The notes below the pieces were generated by a model. It saw only the letters and a program-made list of their open reading frames with translations, made no database searches and was not told where the DNA came from. Source: Mycobacterium montefiorense (GTDB lineage: Bacteria > Actinomycetota > Actinomycetes > Mycobacteriales > Mycobacteriaceae). Taken from it: 64,000 nt of DNA. How positions within the stretch are numbered: position 1 is the stretch's first letter; every line of letters starts with the position of its first letter. The translations under genes were made by a program, and so were the position numbers. Shown here piece by piece: positions 45,804-55,617 of the stretch. The stretch lies in contig NZ_BFCH01000002.1 in the NCBI RefSeq assembly GCF_003112775.1, positions 135,195 through 199,194 of the forward strand, read 5' to 3'.

Positions 45804-48224
45804 CTACGGGGGCGGTGGTGGCGGCGGCGGCGCCAGCAGCGGAATGGTGATTGGCGGCAGCCCAGGAATCTCCACGACCTGCGAACCGATCGGCAGCGGC
45901 GCACCATCCGGCGGCGGAGGCGGTGGCGGCGGGATCCCGTTACTGACCTGAATGGTGACGACCGAGCCGGGAATCGTATTTCCGGTGGGCGACGTCCCGA
46001 CCACCTCGCCCAACTTCGCGCTGCTGTTGACCGAGTTGGTTTGGTCGGCGACCTGGAAGCCCGCGTCTTTGAGGCGCGAGCGCGCCGAGTCCACGTCCAT
46101 GCCGGCGACGCTCGGCACTCGTGAGCCGGGTGCCCCCTCGACGTAGCGGGGGTCGGTCGGCGGCAGTTTGACGTCGCCGAAGCTCAGGGCGATCGGCTTC
46201 ATCGCGGTGAACCAGGTACGTGCGGGCTCGTTACCGCCGTACAGGTCGCCCTCGCCGCAATGGCGCAGTGGGGACGAGCACAGGTCCGTCGGCGTGGTGG
46301 AATCGTCGTAGATGTAGTTGGCCGCCGCGTAGTGACTGGTGAACCCGACAAACCCGGAGGAGCGGTGGGCCTCGGTGGTGCCCGTCTTACCCGACACCGG
46401 TAGATCCCATCCCGCGGCGCCGGCCGAACCGGCCGCGGTACCGCCGCCCGTGGCGTCTTTACTCATCGCGTTGGCCAGGGTGTTGGCCAGGCCTGCGGGC
46501 ACCACCTGATCGCAGGTCTCGGTGGTCACCGCGACGTCATTTCCGTTGCGGTCGATCAGCTTGTCGATTGGGTTCGGTGGGCACCACACACCGCCGGACG
46601 CCAGCGTGGCCGCGACATTCGACAGCTCGAGCGCGTTCACCTCGATCGGGCCGAGCGTGAACGACCCGATGTTCTGCCGCTTGACGAAGTCGGCCAGGCT
46701 CTCGTTGCTGTCGGGGTTGTAGTCGCGGGCGGTGCCGGGATCGGCGTAGGACCGCAGCCCGAGCTTGATCGCCATGTCCACCGTGCGCGTGACCCCGACC
46801 TGTGAGATCAGCTTGGCGAACGCGGTGTTGGGCGAGGTGGCCAACGCCTCGGTCACGTTCATCGACCCGCGGTAGTTACCGGCGTTGATGACGCACCAGG
46901 TGTCCTTGGGGCAGCCCTTGGCCCCTCCGCTACCCAGCCCCTTGGACTGGAACCGCGGCGGCACGTCGAGGGTGGCGTTGATACCCATACCCATGTCCAG
47001 GGCCGCGGCCGTGGTGAAGATCTTGAACACCGACCCGGCGCCGTCACCCACCAGCGAGAACGGCTGCGGACGCATGGTCTGGCCGGCGTCGACGTCGAGT
47101 CCGTAGGTGCGGTTGCTGGCCATCGCCATCACCTTGTGCGATTCCTTGCCCGGGCCGATCACACTCATCACGCTCGAGATGCCGGGTAGGGTCGGACTGG
47201 CGAACCTGTCGATGGCTGTCTTGACCGGGATCTGCACGTCCGGGTCCAGGGTGGTGCGGATCAGGTAGCCGCCCCGGGCTACCTGATCCTTACTGATCCC
47301 GGCGCGCGACAGGTACTCCTGGACGTAATCGCAGAAGAACGCGCGGTCGCCGGCCGCGATGCAGCCCCGGGGAAGCTCGTTGGGTTGCGGCAATATCCCT
47401 AGCGGCGTCGCCTTGGCGGCGCGCAATGCGTCGGTTTCCTGGGGCAGGTTGTCGATCATCGTGTCCAGGACCAGATTTCGCCGGGCCAGCGCACCGTCGG
47501 GGTTTGTGTACGGGTTGAGTGTGCTGGTCGACTGCACCATGCCTGCCAGCAGCGCCGCCTGCTGCCAGTTCAGATCGGCTGCGTTGATACCGAAGTAGGT
47601 CTGCGCGGCGTCCTGCACCCCGAACGAGCCGTTACCAAAGGAGACAAGGTTGAGGTAGCGGGTCAGGATCTCCGGCTTGGTGAAGGTCTTGTCGAGCGTC
47701 AGCGCCATCCGGATCTCCCGCAGCTTGCGTGCGGGGGTGGTTTCGACGGCAGCGCGCTTTTCAGCATCGGTCTTGGCGGTGACCAGGAGTTGGTAGTTCT
47801 TGATGTACTGCTGCTCGATCGTCGAGCCGCCTCGGGTGCCGACGTCGCCGGACGCGTAGCCGGCCAGCCCGGTCAGCGTACCTTTCCAGTCCACCCCGTT
47901 GTGCTCGGCGAATCGTTTGTCCTCGATCGAGACGATCGCCAGCTTCATTGTGTTGGCGATCTTGTCGGTGGGCACCTCGAACCGGCGCTGTTCATATAGC
48001 CACGCAATGGTGTTGCCCTTCGCGTCGACCATCGTCGAGACCGCGGGCACCTGCCCCTCGAGAAGTTGGGCCGAGCCGTTGGCGACGACTTCGGAAGCCC
48101 GGTTCGACATCAGTCCCAACCCGCCCGCCATTGGGAACATCAGCGCCGTAGCGACCACACTGGCCAACAAACAGCACCCAGCAAGCTTAAGAATAGTGAG
48201 AGCTGCCGGCGGGCGGTCTGACAT
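45804..48224 (-). CDS. ponA2: Class A penicillin-binding protein PonA2
   Basis: About 806 residues from the ATG at 48,224; a GTG 51 bases upstream is less likely. There is a short cytosolic head and one membrane helix (about 10-35), then a GT51 glycosyltransferase with EDKRFAEHNGVDW and GGSTIEQQYIKN. The transpeptidase has the SVFK (catalytic Ser), SPN and SGKTGTT motifs. A PASTA domain follows (VPSVAGMDVDSARSRL), and the protein ends in a Pro-rich tail. It polymerises and cross-links peptidoglycan and contributes to survival under stress in mycobacteria. It is divergent from whiB4. Confidence 0.95.
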   Translation of the reverse strand: MSDRPPAALTILKLAGCCLLASVVATALMFPMAGGLGLMSNRASEVVANGSAQLLEGQVPAVSTMVDAKGNTIAWLYEQRRFEVPTDKIANTMKLAIVSIEDKRFAEHNGVDWKGTLTGLAGYASGDVGTRGGSTIEQQYIKNYQLLVTAKTDAEKRAAVETTPARKLREIRMALTLDKTFTKPEILTRYLNLVSFGNGSFGVQDAAQTYFGINAADLNWQQAALLAGMVQSTSTLNPYTNPDGALARRNLVLDTMIDNLPQETDALRAAKATPLGILPQPNELPRGCIAAGDRAFFCDYVQEYLSRAGISKDQVARGGYLIRTTLDPDVQIPVKTAIDRFASPTLPGISSVMSVIGPGKESHKVMAMASNRTYGLDVDAGQTMRPQPFSLVGDGAGSVFKIFTTAAALDMGMGINATLDVPPRFQSKGLGSGGAKGCPKDTWCVINAGNYRGSMNVTEALATSPNTAFAKLISQVGVTRTVDMAIKLGLRSYADPGTARDYNPDSNESLADFVKRQNIGSFTLGPIEVNALELSNVAATLASGGVWCPPNPIDKLIDRNGNDVAVTTETCDQVVPAGLANTLANAMSKDATGGGTAAGSAGAAGWDLPVSGKTGTTEAHRSSGFVGFTSHYAAANYIYDDSTTPTDLCSSPLRHCGEGDLYGGNEPARTWFTAMKPIALSFGDVKLPPTDPRYVEGAPGSRVPSVAGMDVDSARSRLKDAGFQVADQTNSVNSSAKLGEVVGTSPTGNTIPGSVVTIQVSNGIPPPPPPPPDGAPLPIGSQVVEIPGLPPITIPLLAPPPPPPPP

Positions 48225-48586
48225 GCGTACTACAGTAACCGCCCGCCTCTCGTCCGACGCTCCGTCGATCCGCACAGCGGATCAGGATCTCGTGACCAGC
48301 GGCTTTGCTGACGATGGGGATGGGAAGTTATCGATTGCGTTACATATCAGCCACCGAAAAGGGGTACTCGATCCCATGGCTGCGCCTACGCTCAATAACA
48401 AGATGGCACGCCCGTCCCAAAAAAAGCGTTATCAGACTGTTGCGCAATTGGCCTCTGACCACCTAACTTATACAGACGGTGAGATTCAGGTAACACCGAT
48501 CCGCACAGTGTGGCGTGGATCGCATCAACGATCTGCCACCCGAGGAGGGCGGTCGTAAATTGCGACCGGGAGGAAGGGAACAGCTC
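48225..48586. promoter_or_regulatory. Divergent ponA2-whiB4 promoter region
   Basis: The 362 bases between two divergent genes hold no supported ORF. An AT-rich stretch around 48,335-48,480 could carry promoters. AGGAAGGGA before the whiB4 GTG is a clear ribosome binding site. Confidence 0.5.
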
Positions 48587-48937
48587 GTGTCAGGAACACG
48601 ACCGGCAGCACGCCGAACCAACATTGCGGCAGCACAGGGGGTGCTGCACAGTGTGGACGCCGAAGAACGAATTGCCTGGGTGTCCAGAGCTCTATGTAAG
48701 ACCACTGACCCGGACGAACTCTTTGTCCGGGGAGCCGCCCAGCGTAAGGCAGCGGTGATTTGCCGCCACTGCCCTGTGATGGAGGAATGCGGAGCAGACG
48801 CGCTCGACAACAAGGTTGAGTTCGGCGTCTGGGGCGGCATGACCGAGCGGCAGCGCCGGGCACTGCTCAAGCAGCACCCCGAGGTCGTATCGTGGTCCGA
48901 TTTCTTCGACAAGCGCAGGAGCCGGGGCGTCAGCTGA
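48587..48937 (+). CDS. whiB4: Redox-sensing WhiB-family regulator WhiB4
   Basis: A 116-residue WhiB protein. The four Cys ligands of the 4Fe-4S cluster are in ALCKTTDPDELF and CRHCPVMEEC, followed by GVWGGMTERQRR, the family's G[VI]WGG turn and basic DNA-binding helix. The GTG at 48,587 starts at SGTRPAARRTN, the N-terminus known for WhiB4, and follows AGGAAGGGA; a longer frame upstream lacks support. In M. tuberculosis WhiB4 senses oxygen and oxidants and condenses DNA. Confidence 0.94.
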   Translation: MSGTRPAARRTNIAAAQGVLHSVDAEERIAWVSRALCKTTDPDELFVRGAAQRKAAVICRHCPVMEECGADALDNKVEFGVWGGMTERQRRALLKQHPEVVSWSDFFDKRRSRGVS

Positions 48938-49187
48938 CTCTCCGACCGCTGGTGTGCCGGCATAGCCAGGCGCACTGTTAGGCCGAAGCACACTATTACA
49001 TTTCTGTTACAGCGCTGGCTTGGTTCAGCGTATGCTCAATAGCCGCTCGAGCGCCAACTGGCTTGTGCGCGATAGCAATTCGCCGACATAGCTGGGCTTG
49101 TGCGCAGTGCTCGCCAGCGTACCTAGTTTTTGGCAGGTGCTCAGCGACCGGTTGAACAGGCCGTAAAGGCTCCCGTTTTGCGAGTGC

Positions 49188-50345
49188 TCAGCGGTCCGCA
49201 GCGCGGGCCGCATCATCGCCGACCGCGGTGATCTGATCGGCCAGCGCACGCAGGGCTTCCAGATCCGATACGTCGAACGGCAGCGACGGAACGCCCACGA
49301 CTGGCACATTCGGATTGGCCCCGGTGAATCGGGACAGCAGCCGGACCTCCCGCTTAGCGGTCTGGCCTCGGTCCGCGTGAATCTTGAGCACGGCACTGGC
49401 CAACGACGCGGCATCGGGGTCCGCGTCAGACCTCAGTGACTCGATACCGTCGATAGCCCGCTCTACTGGCAGTGAGCACAACAGTGGATGGGTGCGGTTC
49501 AAGATGAGTCCCGCAAGCGGCATGCTCTCTTGCGACAGCCGGTCGACGAAGAAGGACGCCTCGCGCAACGCGTCGGGTTCGGCCGCGGACACCACGACGA
49601 ACTGGGTGCCCCGTCTTTTCAGCAGTGCGTACGTGCGGTCCGCCTTCTCGCGCCAGCCGCCGAAGGTGGCTTCCAGCGATTGCACGAAAGTCCCTATGTC
49701 ACTGAGCAGCTGCGAACCCATAATGGTAGACAGCGCCTTCATCGCCAAACCCATTGCGCCGGTGACCAATCGACCGATTCCTCGGCCCGGTGCGAGTAGT
49801 AGGCGCCACAGTCGGCTGTCCATGAAGCTGCCCAGCCGTTTGGGCGCATCTAGGAAATCCAGCGCATTGCGCGACGGAGGAGTGTCCACCACCACCAGGT
49901 CCCAGCGGTCCTCGCCAAGTAGCTGGCCGAGTTTCTCCATTGCCATGTACTCCTGCGTGCCGGCAAGCGAGGTGGCAACGGTTTGGTAGAACTGGTTGTT
50001 CAGCAGTGCTTGTGCCCGCTCCGGGCCGGAGTATTGCATCACCATTTCGTCGAAGGTGCGGCGCATGTCGAGCATCATTGCGTGCAGTTCGCCAGAGACT
50101 TCGGGAGCCAGCGGCACCCGCTGCGGAGTATTGCCGAGGTCATTGACGCCCAGTGCCTGCGCGAGCCGTTTGGCCGGGTCGATTGTCAAAACGCATACGG
50201 TGCGGCCATATTCGGCTGCGCGCAATGCCATCGCTGCTGCGGTGGTCGTCTTGCCCACGCCGCCCGCGCCGCAGCACACCACCACGCGGTTGGCTCGGTC
50301 AGCCAGAATTTCCGCCATATCAAGGACTTTCGGTGCAGTACTCAT
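49188..50345 (-). CDS. bagB: ArsA/Get3-like ATPase (Rv3680-like)
   Basis: A 385-residue P-loop ATPase of the ArsA/Get3 family. The deviant Walker A is [15 protein letters not shown] near residues 24-38, and [18 protein letters not shown] is the switch II/Walker B region. It overlaps its paralogue upstream by 4 bp. The M. tuberculosis pair Rv3679/Rv3680 has been described as a heteromeric Get3-like complex linked to resistance to toxic electrophiles. Arsenite-binding Cys residues are not evident, so an arsenical pump role is unlikely. Confidence 0.9.
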   Translation of the reverse strand: MSTAPKVLDMAEILADRANRVVVCCGAGGVGKTTTAAAMALRAAEYGRTVCVLTIDPAKRLAQALGVNDLGNTPQRVPLAPEVSGELHAMMLDMRRTFDEMVMQYSGPERAQALLNNQFYQTVATSLAGTQEYMAMEKLGQLLGEDRWDLVVVDTPPSRNALDFLDAPKRLGSFMDSRLWRLLLAPGRGIGRLVTGAMGLAMKALSTIMGSQLLSDIGTFVQSLEATFGGWREKADRTYALLKRRGTQFVVVSAAEPDALREASFFVDRLSQESMPLAGLILNRTHPLLCSLPVERAIDGIESLRSDADPDAASLASAVLKIHADRGQTAKREVRLLSRFTGANPNVPVVGVPSLPFDVSDLEALRALADQITAVGDDAARAADR

Positions 50346-51364
50346 CGAACTCCCTGCTGTGCAAGCGATTCCGACAACTCATACAGGCTGCCGAGGTCGA
50401 CTCCGTCGGAGATGGCGGGTAATTCCAGCCGCGGCACCTTCAACGCGTCGAGCTGTTGTGCGGTCTCGGCACGTGCGGTGATGCGGATGGCGTGCTGGAT
50501 GGCTTCGGTCAGTAAGCCGGCAAAGTCGTTGTCTGCGAGTTCGATTCCGACCTTCTTCAAATCGGTGCGCACCGCGTCCGCGTCGATGTCGCCCTCGGCG
50601 GCCTTTGCCAAGTCGCGGGGCTCCAGATACGACGGGATGTTGCGGTTCACGATCACACTGCCGATCGGCAGCTGCAGCTCGGAAAGTTCCTCAATAGCTT
50701 CCAGTGTCTCTTGCACCGGCAGTGTTTCCAGCAGGGTCACCAGGTGAATGGCCGTCTGGTCGGAGTGCAGCAACTTCACCACGCCGTCGGCCTGCGAGTG
50801 CACCGGCCCACCCTTGGCCAAGTCGGACACTGCCTTCGTGGTGTCCAGGAAGCGTGAGATCCGGCCGGTCGGTGGAGAATCGACGACAATCGCGTCGTAA
50901 ACCGGGAGCTTGTTCTTGTCGAGGCGCACCACCGCCTCCTTGATCTTGCCGGTGAGTAGCACGTCGCGCAGACCGGGCGCGATCGTCGTGGCGAATTCGA
51001 CTGCGCCGATGCGACGCATCGCGCGTCCGGCGAGGCCGAGGTTGTAGAACATGTCGAGGTATTCCAGAAACGCGGCCTCGATGTCGATCGCGAGGGCATT
51101 GACCTGGCCGCCTCGCTCGGCGGTCGCGATCTTCACCTCTTCGTAGGGCAGCGGCGGAACATCGAAGAGTTGCGCAATTCCCTGGCGACCCTCGACTTCG
51201 ACGAGCAGGACTTTGCGGCCCCCGGCCGCCAGGGTCAGCGCCAGCGCGGCCGCGATCGTCGATTTGCCCGTACCGCCTTTGCCGGTGACGAAATGCAAGC
51301 GGGCTTTGGACAGGCGTGCCGGCCAGCCGACAGCAGCGTTGCCGGTAGAAGTGGTTGCCACCAT
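50342..51364 (-). CDS. bagA: ArsA/Get3-like ATPase (Rv3679-like)
   Basis: A 340-residue paralogue of the next gene downstream. Walker A is [16 protein letters not shown] near residue 28, and [18 protein letters not shown] is the switch II region. Coding sequences overlap by ATGA, indicating a stoichiometric complex. It starts at the ATG at 51,364, divergent from the DUF4177-like small gene. Confidence 0.9.
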   Translation of the reverse strand: MVATTSTGNAAVGWPARLSKARLHFVTGKGGTGKSTIAAALALTLAAGGRKVLLVEVEGRQGIAQLFDVPPLPYEEVKIATAERGGQVNALAIDIEAAFLEYLDMFYNLGLAGRAMRRIGAVEFATTIAPGLRDVLLTGKIKEAVVRLDKNKLPVYDAIVVDSPPTGRISRFLDTTKAVSDLAKGGPVHSQADGVVKLLHSDQTAIHLVTLLETLPVQETLEAIEELSELQLPIGSVIVNRNIPSYLEPRDLAKAAEGDIDADAVRTDLKKVGIELADNDFAGLLTEAIQHAIRITARAETAQQLDALKVPRLELPAISDGVDLGSLYELSESLAQQGVR

Positions 51365-51474
51365 CGCATGCTAGCCCGAGCCCTTCGGGCCCCCCGCAAA
51401 TCGGGTAGCTACGTTTGATTGCGGTCTACCGGGCAGCCCATTTGCCGTCCAAGACCGACCGATAAGCTCGCGTC

Positions 51475-51636
51475 ATGAGCCAACCGACCCTATGGGAATA
51501 CGCCACGGTTCCGCTGTTGACGCACGCCACCAAACAGATCCTCGACCAATGGGGCGCCGACGGGTGGGAGCTGGTGGCCGTGCTGCCCGGACCCACCGGC
51601 GAGCAACACGTCGCCTACCTGAAGCGCCCCAAGTAA
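51475..51636 (+). CDS. DUF4177-like small protein (Rv3678A-like)
   Basis: A 53-residue protein beginning at the ATG at 51,475. The pattern LWEYATVPLLTHATKQILDQWGADGWELVAVLP is the DUF4177 fold (WEY start, GWELV core). Function unknown. It is followed 15 bases later by the RidA-family gene and probably shares its transcript, as in M. tuberculosis. Confidence 0.85.
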   Translation: MSQPTLWEYATVPLLTHATKQILDQWGADGWELVAVLPGPTGEQHVAYLKRPK

Positions 51637-51651
51637 AGAGGACTCGAGCGG

Positions 51652-52107
51652 ATGAAAGCTTCGGCCCGGCTCGGGCAACTCGGTGTCACGCTTCCGGAAT
51701 TGGTTGCGCCGCTGGCCTCTTACGTTCCCGCGGTGCGGACCGGCAATCTGGTCTACACCTCGGGCCAGCTGCCGATAGCGGACGGCAAGCTAGCGGGCAC
51801 CGGCAAGGTCGGTGCCGACGTGAGCCCCGAAGACGCCAAGGCGATGGCGCGGACCTGTGCGCTCAACGCGCTGGCTGCGGTGAACTCGCTGGTGAGCATC
51901 GACGCGGTGACCCGGGTGGTCAAGGTTGTCGGCTTCGTCGCCTCCACTCCCGGCTTCAACGGCCAGCCTGGCGTCGTCAACGGCGCGTCCGACCTGCTCG
52001 CTGAGGTATTCGGCGACCAAGGTGCGCACGCGCGCTCGGCAGTGGGTGTATCCGAGCTGCCACTGGATGCGCCCGTCGAAGTAGAGCTGATCGTGGAGGT
52101 CGGTTAA
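51652..52107 (+). CDS. RidA/YjgF family protein (Rv3678c-like)
   Basis: A 151-residue RidA-family protein. GNLVYTSGQLPIADGKL is the family core, and DAPVEVELIVEVG the C-terminal strand (EVE[A/L]I). The catalytic Arg of true enamine deaminases (usually CRxYL or near the end) is not seen in the expected place, so deaminase activity is uncertain. It is 5 bp from the MBL-fold gene. Confidence 0.88.
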   Translation: MKASARLGQLGVTLPELVAPLASYVPAVRTGNLVYTSGQLPIADGKLAGTGKVGADVSPEDAKAMARTCALNALAAVNSLVSIDAVTRVVKVVGFVASTPGFNGQPGVVNGASDLLAEVFGDQGAHARSAVGVSELPLDAPVEVELIVEVG

Positions 52108-52112
52108 CGGCC

Positions 52113-52907
52113 GTGGCCGAGACCGCTGAGCCGCTGACCCATCCCGCATACGGCAGGTTGCGGGCGGTCACCGACACTGCCTCGGTCCTGCTGGCTGACA
52201 ACCCCGGCTTGATGACGCTGGACGGCACCAACACCTGGGTGTTGCGCGGTCCCCGCAGCAACGAGCTGGTCATCGTGGATCCCGGGCCCGACGACGACGA
52301 GCACATCGCCCGGATCGCCGCGCTGGGCCGCATCGCCCTGGTCCTGATCAGTCACCGGCACGGCGACCACACCGATGGCATCGACAAGCTGGTCGAGCTC
52401 ACCGGCGCGACCGTGCGCTCGGCGGGCAGCGGCTTCCTGCGCGGCTTCGGCGGTGAGCTGGTCGACGGCGAGGTCATCGATGCGGCCGGCCTGAAGATCA
52501 AGGTGATGTCGACGCCGGGTCACACCGCCGATTCGCTGTCATTTCTGCTCGAAGACGCGGTATTGACGGCGGACAGCGTGCTCGGCCGCGGCACCACCGT
52601 CATCGACAACGAAGACGGCAGCCTGACCGATTACCTGGAATCGCTGCGACGACTACGGGGTCTGGGCCGGCGCACCGTGTTGCCCGGACACGGGCCCGAC
52701 CTGGCCGACCTGGAATCCGTCGCGACGGGTTACCTGACGCACCGCCACGAGCGCCTGGACCAGGTAAGAGCCGCGCTGCGGGAGCTCGGTGGCGACGCGA
52801 CCGCTCGCCAGGTCGTCGAACACGTTTATGTCGACGTCGACGAGAAGCTTTGGGACGCGGCCGAGTGGTCCGTGCAGGCGCAATTGGACTATCTGCAGCA
52901 GGAGTGA
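52113..52907 (+). CDS. Metallo-beta-lactamase-fold hydrolase (Rv3677c-like)
   Basis: A 264-residue MBL-fold hydrolase, LACTB2-like. Metal ligands are SHRHGDHTDG (HxHxDH), the His of STPGHTAD, the Asp of LTADSVLG and a late His in LPGHGPD. A helical C-terminal domain (about 205-260) is typical of LACTB2-like nucleases. The GTG start at 52,113 lies 5 bp after the RidA gene. Core genome. Confidence 0.9.
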   Translation: MAETAEPLTHPAYGRLRAVTDTASVLLADNPGLMTLDGTNTWVLRGPRSNELVIVDPGPDDDEHIARIAALGRIALVLISHRHGDHTDGIDKLVELTGATVRSAGSGFLRGFGGELVDGEVIDAAGLKIKVMSTPGHTADSLSFLLEDAVLTADSVLGRGTTVIDNEDGSLTDYLESLRRLRGLGRRTVLPGHGPDLADLESVATGYLTHRHERLDQVRAALRELGGDATARQVVEHVYVDVDEKLWDAAEWSVQAQLDYLQQE

Positions 52908-52977
52908 GCCTGCGTCGAGACTGAGTTTTCGCAGACAAAGTTCGAGTAGCGGCCCGCAAATTCACCGGCTCGGCGAA

Positions 52978-53652
52978 CTACCTTGCTCGGCGAGCCAGCC
53001 TCTCGGAGTCCGAGATCAGCACGCTCTTGCCCTCCAGGCGGATCCAGCCGCGGTGGGCGAAATCGGCGAGCGCCTTGTTGACCGTCTCCCGGGAAGCGCC
53101 CACCAGCTGGGCGATCTCCTCCTGTGTCAGGTCGTGGGTGACCCGCATCGCACCACCTTCCTGGGTGCCGAAACGCTGTGCGAGCTGCAGCAGCTGCTTG
53201 GCCACTCGGCCGGGCACGTCAGTGAAGATCAGGTCCGCCAGGTTGTTGTTGGTGCGACGGAGCCGTCGAGCCAACACCCGAAGGAGTTGCTCGGCGATCT
53301 CGGGACGATCGGCGATCCACGCCCGCAGCGCGTCACGGTCCATCGATACCGCGCGCACCTCGGTGATCGTGGTGGCGCTCGAAGTCCGGGGTCCCGGGTC
53401 GAAGATCGACAATTCGCCGAACATGTCCGACGGCCCCATGATCGTCAGCAGATTCTCCCGGCCATCGGGTGACCTGCGACCGATCTTGACCTTCCCCGAG
53501 ACGATGATGTATAGCCGATCGCCTGGCTCCCCCTCCGCGAAAACGGTGTGTCCACGCGGGAAGTCGACGGGTTGTAATTGCTTGGTCAGCGCGGTGACTG
53601 CGCCGGGTTCAACCCCTTGGAAGATTCCTGCCCTTGCCAGGATCTCGTCCAC
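52978..53652 (-). CDS. crp: cAMP receptor protein Crp
   Basis: A 224-residue CRP/FNR regulator. About 10-125 is the cyclic-nucleotide-binding domain with the phosphate cassette [16 protein letters not shown], containing the Arg-Thr-Ser contacts. About 150-215 is the winged helix with [20 protein letters not shown] as recognition helix. In M. tuberculosis Rv3676 controls a broad regulon including whiB1 and rpfA. It lies divergently from the small membrane protein region in the usual place. Confidence 0.95.
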   Translation of the reverse strand: MDEILARAGIFQGVEPGAVTALTKQLQPVDFPRGHTVFAEGEPGDRLYIIVSGKVKIGRRSPDGRENLLTIMGPSDMFGELSIFDPGPRTSSATTITEVRAVSMDRDALRAWIADRPEIAEQLLRVLARRLRRTNNNLADLIFTDVPGRVAKQLLQLAQRFGTQEGGAMRVTHDLTQEEIAQLVGASRETVNKALADFAHRGWIRLEGKSVLISDSERLARRAR

Positions 53653-53739
53653 TTTGCCCTCTTCAACTTTCCAACGAAGTGATATTGGGTGCCTGCCTCG
53701 CCCGTGTGACGAGTCTAGAGGTAGGCCAACGTGCCAACG

Positions 53740-54132
53740 CTACACACGATTGACGTGTCTAGTCGCCTCAAATTGCGGATTTGCGCCTGAATGCGCGTGT
53801 ATTCGCATGGGTACAGCACGAGCCGGGGGCTCGGTGAAAGCGGTCGCGAGCAGCGATTCGGCGCGATGCCGGCCGCTGGGCGGTGGGGAAAGCGCGAGCT
53901 GCTGGGCCTGACGGCGATGCAGATATTCCAGCGCCTCCGGCATCCCTTCGCGGGCCAGCGTGTGCATATCCATGGCCTGCGCCTGATCCAGGAACTCGTC
54001 GACGTCGGTCGCCGCGATCGACTCACGGGCGAGTTCCTTTTCGAGCCGACCGAGGCCGAGCGCAGCGAGCATCAACAGCCCCGGTACGCAGGCGACCAGC
54101 AACCACAACACAAGGAGAGTAAACATGCCCAA
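53740..54132 (-). CDS. Small membrane protein (Rv3675-like)
   Basis: A 130-residue protein with one strong N-terminal hydrophobic segment (about 3-26, LLVLWLLVACVPGLLMLAALGL) followed by a polar tail rich in Arg, Glu and Pro. It matches Rv3675 by position between crp and nth. Function unknown. Confidence 0.8.
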   Translation of the reverse strand: MGMFTLLVLWLLVACVPGLLMLAALGLGRLEKELARESIAATDVDEFLDQAQAMDMHTLAREGMPEALEYLHRRQAQQLALSPPPSGRHRAESLLATAFTEPPARAVPMRIHAHSGANPQFEATRHVNRV

Positions 54133-54170
54133 GGTCTCAGCGAGATCACGAAATCAGTACTCTGTCGTAG

Positions 54171-54968
54171 GTGACAGTGGCAAGGCCGTCTGGGCGTGCG
54201 AAATCAACGCCCGCCGCGCCTGATTCCGGACTTGCCCGGCGCTGGTCTTCCGAAACTCGAGCTGGTTTGGTGCGTCGCGCGCGCCGGATGAATCGCACAC
54301 TGGCACAAGCGTTTCCAGACGCACATTGCGAGCTGGACTTCTCTTCGGCGCTGGAACTGACGGTGGCCACCGTTCTTTCAGCGCAAAGCACCGACAAACG
54401 GGTGAACCTGACAACGCCGGCATTATTCGCGCGATACAAATCGGCGGTCGATTATGCAAAAGCCGATCGCGACGAGCTAGAAAACCTCATCCGTCCCACT
54501 GGCTTCTTCCGCAACAAGGCGAGCTCGCTGATCGGCTTGGGTCGAGCCCTGGTCGAGCGGTTCGGCGGCGAGGTGCCCTCGACCATGGACGAGCTGGTGA
54601 CGCTGCCCGGGGTCGGGCGCAAAACCGCCAACGTCGTCCTCGGGAACGCGTTCGACATTCCCGGGATCACCGTCGACACCCATTTCCAGCGGCTGGTGGC
54701 CAGATGGCGCTGGACCGAGGAGAAGGACCCGGTCAAGATCGAGCACGCGGTCGGTGAACTGGTCGAACGCAAGGAATGGACCCTGCTGAGCCATCGAGTG
54801 ATCTTCCACGGCCGCCGGGTGTGCCACGCGCGCAAACCGGCGTGTGGCGTCTGCGTGCTCGCGAAAGACTGCCCGTCGTTCGGCCTCGGCCCTACCGAAC
54901 CGGCGCTGGCGGCGCCGCTGGTGCAGGGCCCCGAAGCCGAGCATCTGCTCTCCCTGGTCGGGCTGTAA
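54171..54968 (+). CDS. nth: Endonuclease III (Nth)
   Basis: A DNA glycosylase/AP lyase of up to 265 residues. The helix-hairpin-helix is [15 protein letters not shown] with the catalytic Lys upstream in the TDKRVN region, the catalytic Asp lies in ITVDTHFQR, and the 4Fe-4S cluster Cys are in [18 protein letters not shown]. tuberculosis Nth is about 245 residues, so the true start may be downstream of the GTG at 54,171. It repairs oxidised pyrimidines. Confidence 0.93.
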   Translation: MTVARPSGRAKSTPAAPDSGLARRWSSETRAGLVRRARRMNRTLAQAFPDAHCELDFSSALELTVATVLSAQSTDKRVNLTTPALFARYKSAVDYAKADRDELENLIRPTGFFRNKASSLIGLGRALVERFGGEVPSTMDELVTLPGVGRKTANVVLGNAFDIPGITVDTHFQRLVARWRWTEEKDPVKIEHAVGELVERKEWTLLSHRVIFHGRRVCHARKPACGVCVLAKDCPSFGLGPTEPALAAPLVQGPEAEHLLSLVGL

Positions 54969-54981
54969 TACGGCCGCGACG

Positions 54982-55617
54982 TTGACCTCGAGAACTCGCT
55001 GGACCATCGCGATCTTGGCGGTGGTGGTGGCGCTGACGGCCGCGCTGGTCGCCCAGTTGCGCGACGAGTCCACGACGACCACGGCGGGCCGGCCGTCGCC
55101 CGATCGCGAACATCGCGACGCCGACACACCGGCCGCGCTGGCCGGTCCGCGGGCACGGGCGAACCTGCTGCCGTGCCCTGCGCCGGGTAATGCTCCCGGT
55201 CCGGCGGCCTTGCAGACGGTGCTGGTCGACTGCGCCGGCGACGGATCCACGGTCGACGTCGCTCGGGCCCTGGGCGGACGCCGGGTGGTCATCAATCTGT
55301 GGGCGTATTGGTGCGCGCCGTGCGCGGCCGAACTGCCCGCGATGGCTGAATATCAGCGACGCGTCGGATCCGACGTCGTGGTGGTGACCGTGCATCAAGA
55401 CGAGAATGAGACCGCCGCGTTGTTGCGGTTGGCGGAGCTGGGTGTTCGCCTCCCGACCTTGCAGGATGGACGGCGGCTGATCGCTGCAGCACTCAAGGTC
55501 GCAAATGTGGTGCCCGCGACGGTGGTGCTACGGCCGGACGGTAGCGTTGCCCAGACGCTGCTGCGGGATTTCGTGACTGCCGACGAGATCGCGGCCGCGG
55601 TCGGAAACGAGGCATGA
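54982..55617 (+). CDS. Membrane-anchored thioredoxin-like protein (Rv3673c-like)
   Basis: A 211-residue protein with an N-terminal helix (about 6-27) and an extracytosolic thioredoxin fold. The active site is NLWAYWCAPCAAELP with the CAPC pair, and VVPATVVLRPDG holds the cis-Pro. A TTG at 54,982 is the likely start; a longer frame lies inside nth. Its end overlaps the Nudix gene by 4 bp. It probably reduces disulfides or supports cytochrome c or envelope protein folding. Confidence 0.87.
   Translation: MTSRTRWTIAILAVVVALTAALVAQLRDESTTTTAGRPSPDREHRDADTPAALAGPRARANLLPCPAPGNAPGPAALQTVLVDCAGDGSTVDVARALGGRRVVINLWAYWCAPCAAELPAMAEYQRRVGSDVVVVTVHQDENETAALLRLAELGVRLPTLQDGRRLIAAALKVANVVPATVVLRPDGSVAQTLLRDFVTADEIAAAVGNEA

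Noticed and set aside
45804..46000. Tandem repeat in the ponA2 tail
   Set aside because: The GGC-rich run encodes the Pro-rich C-terminal tail common to PonA2 proteins, not a separate element.
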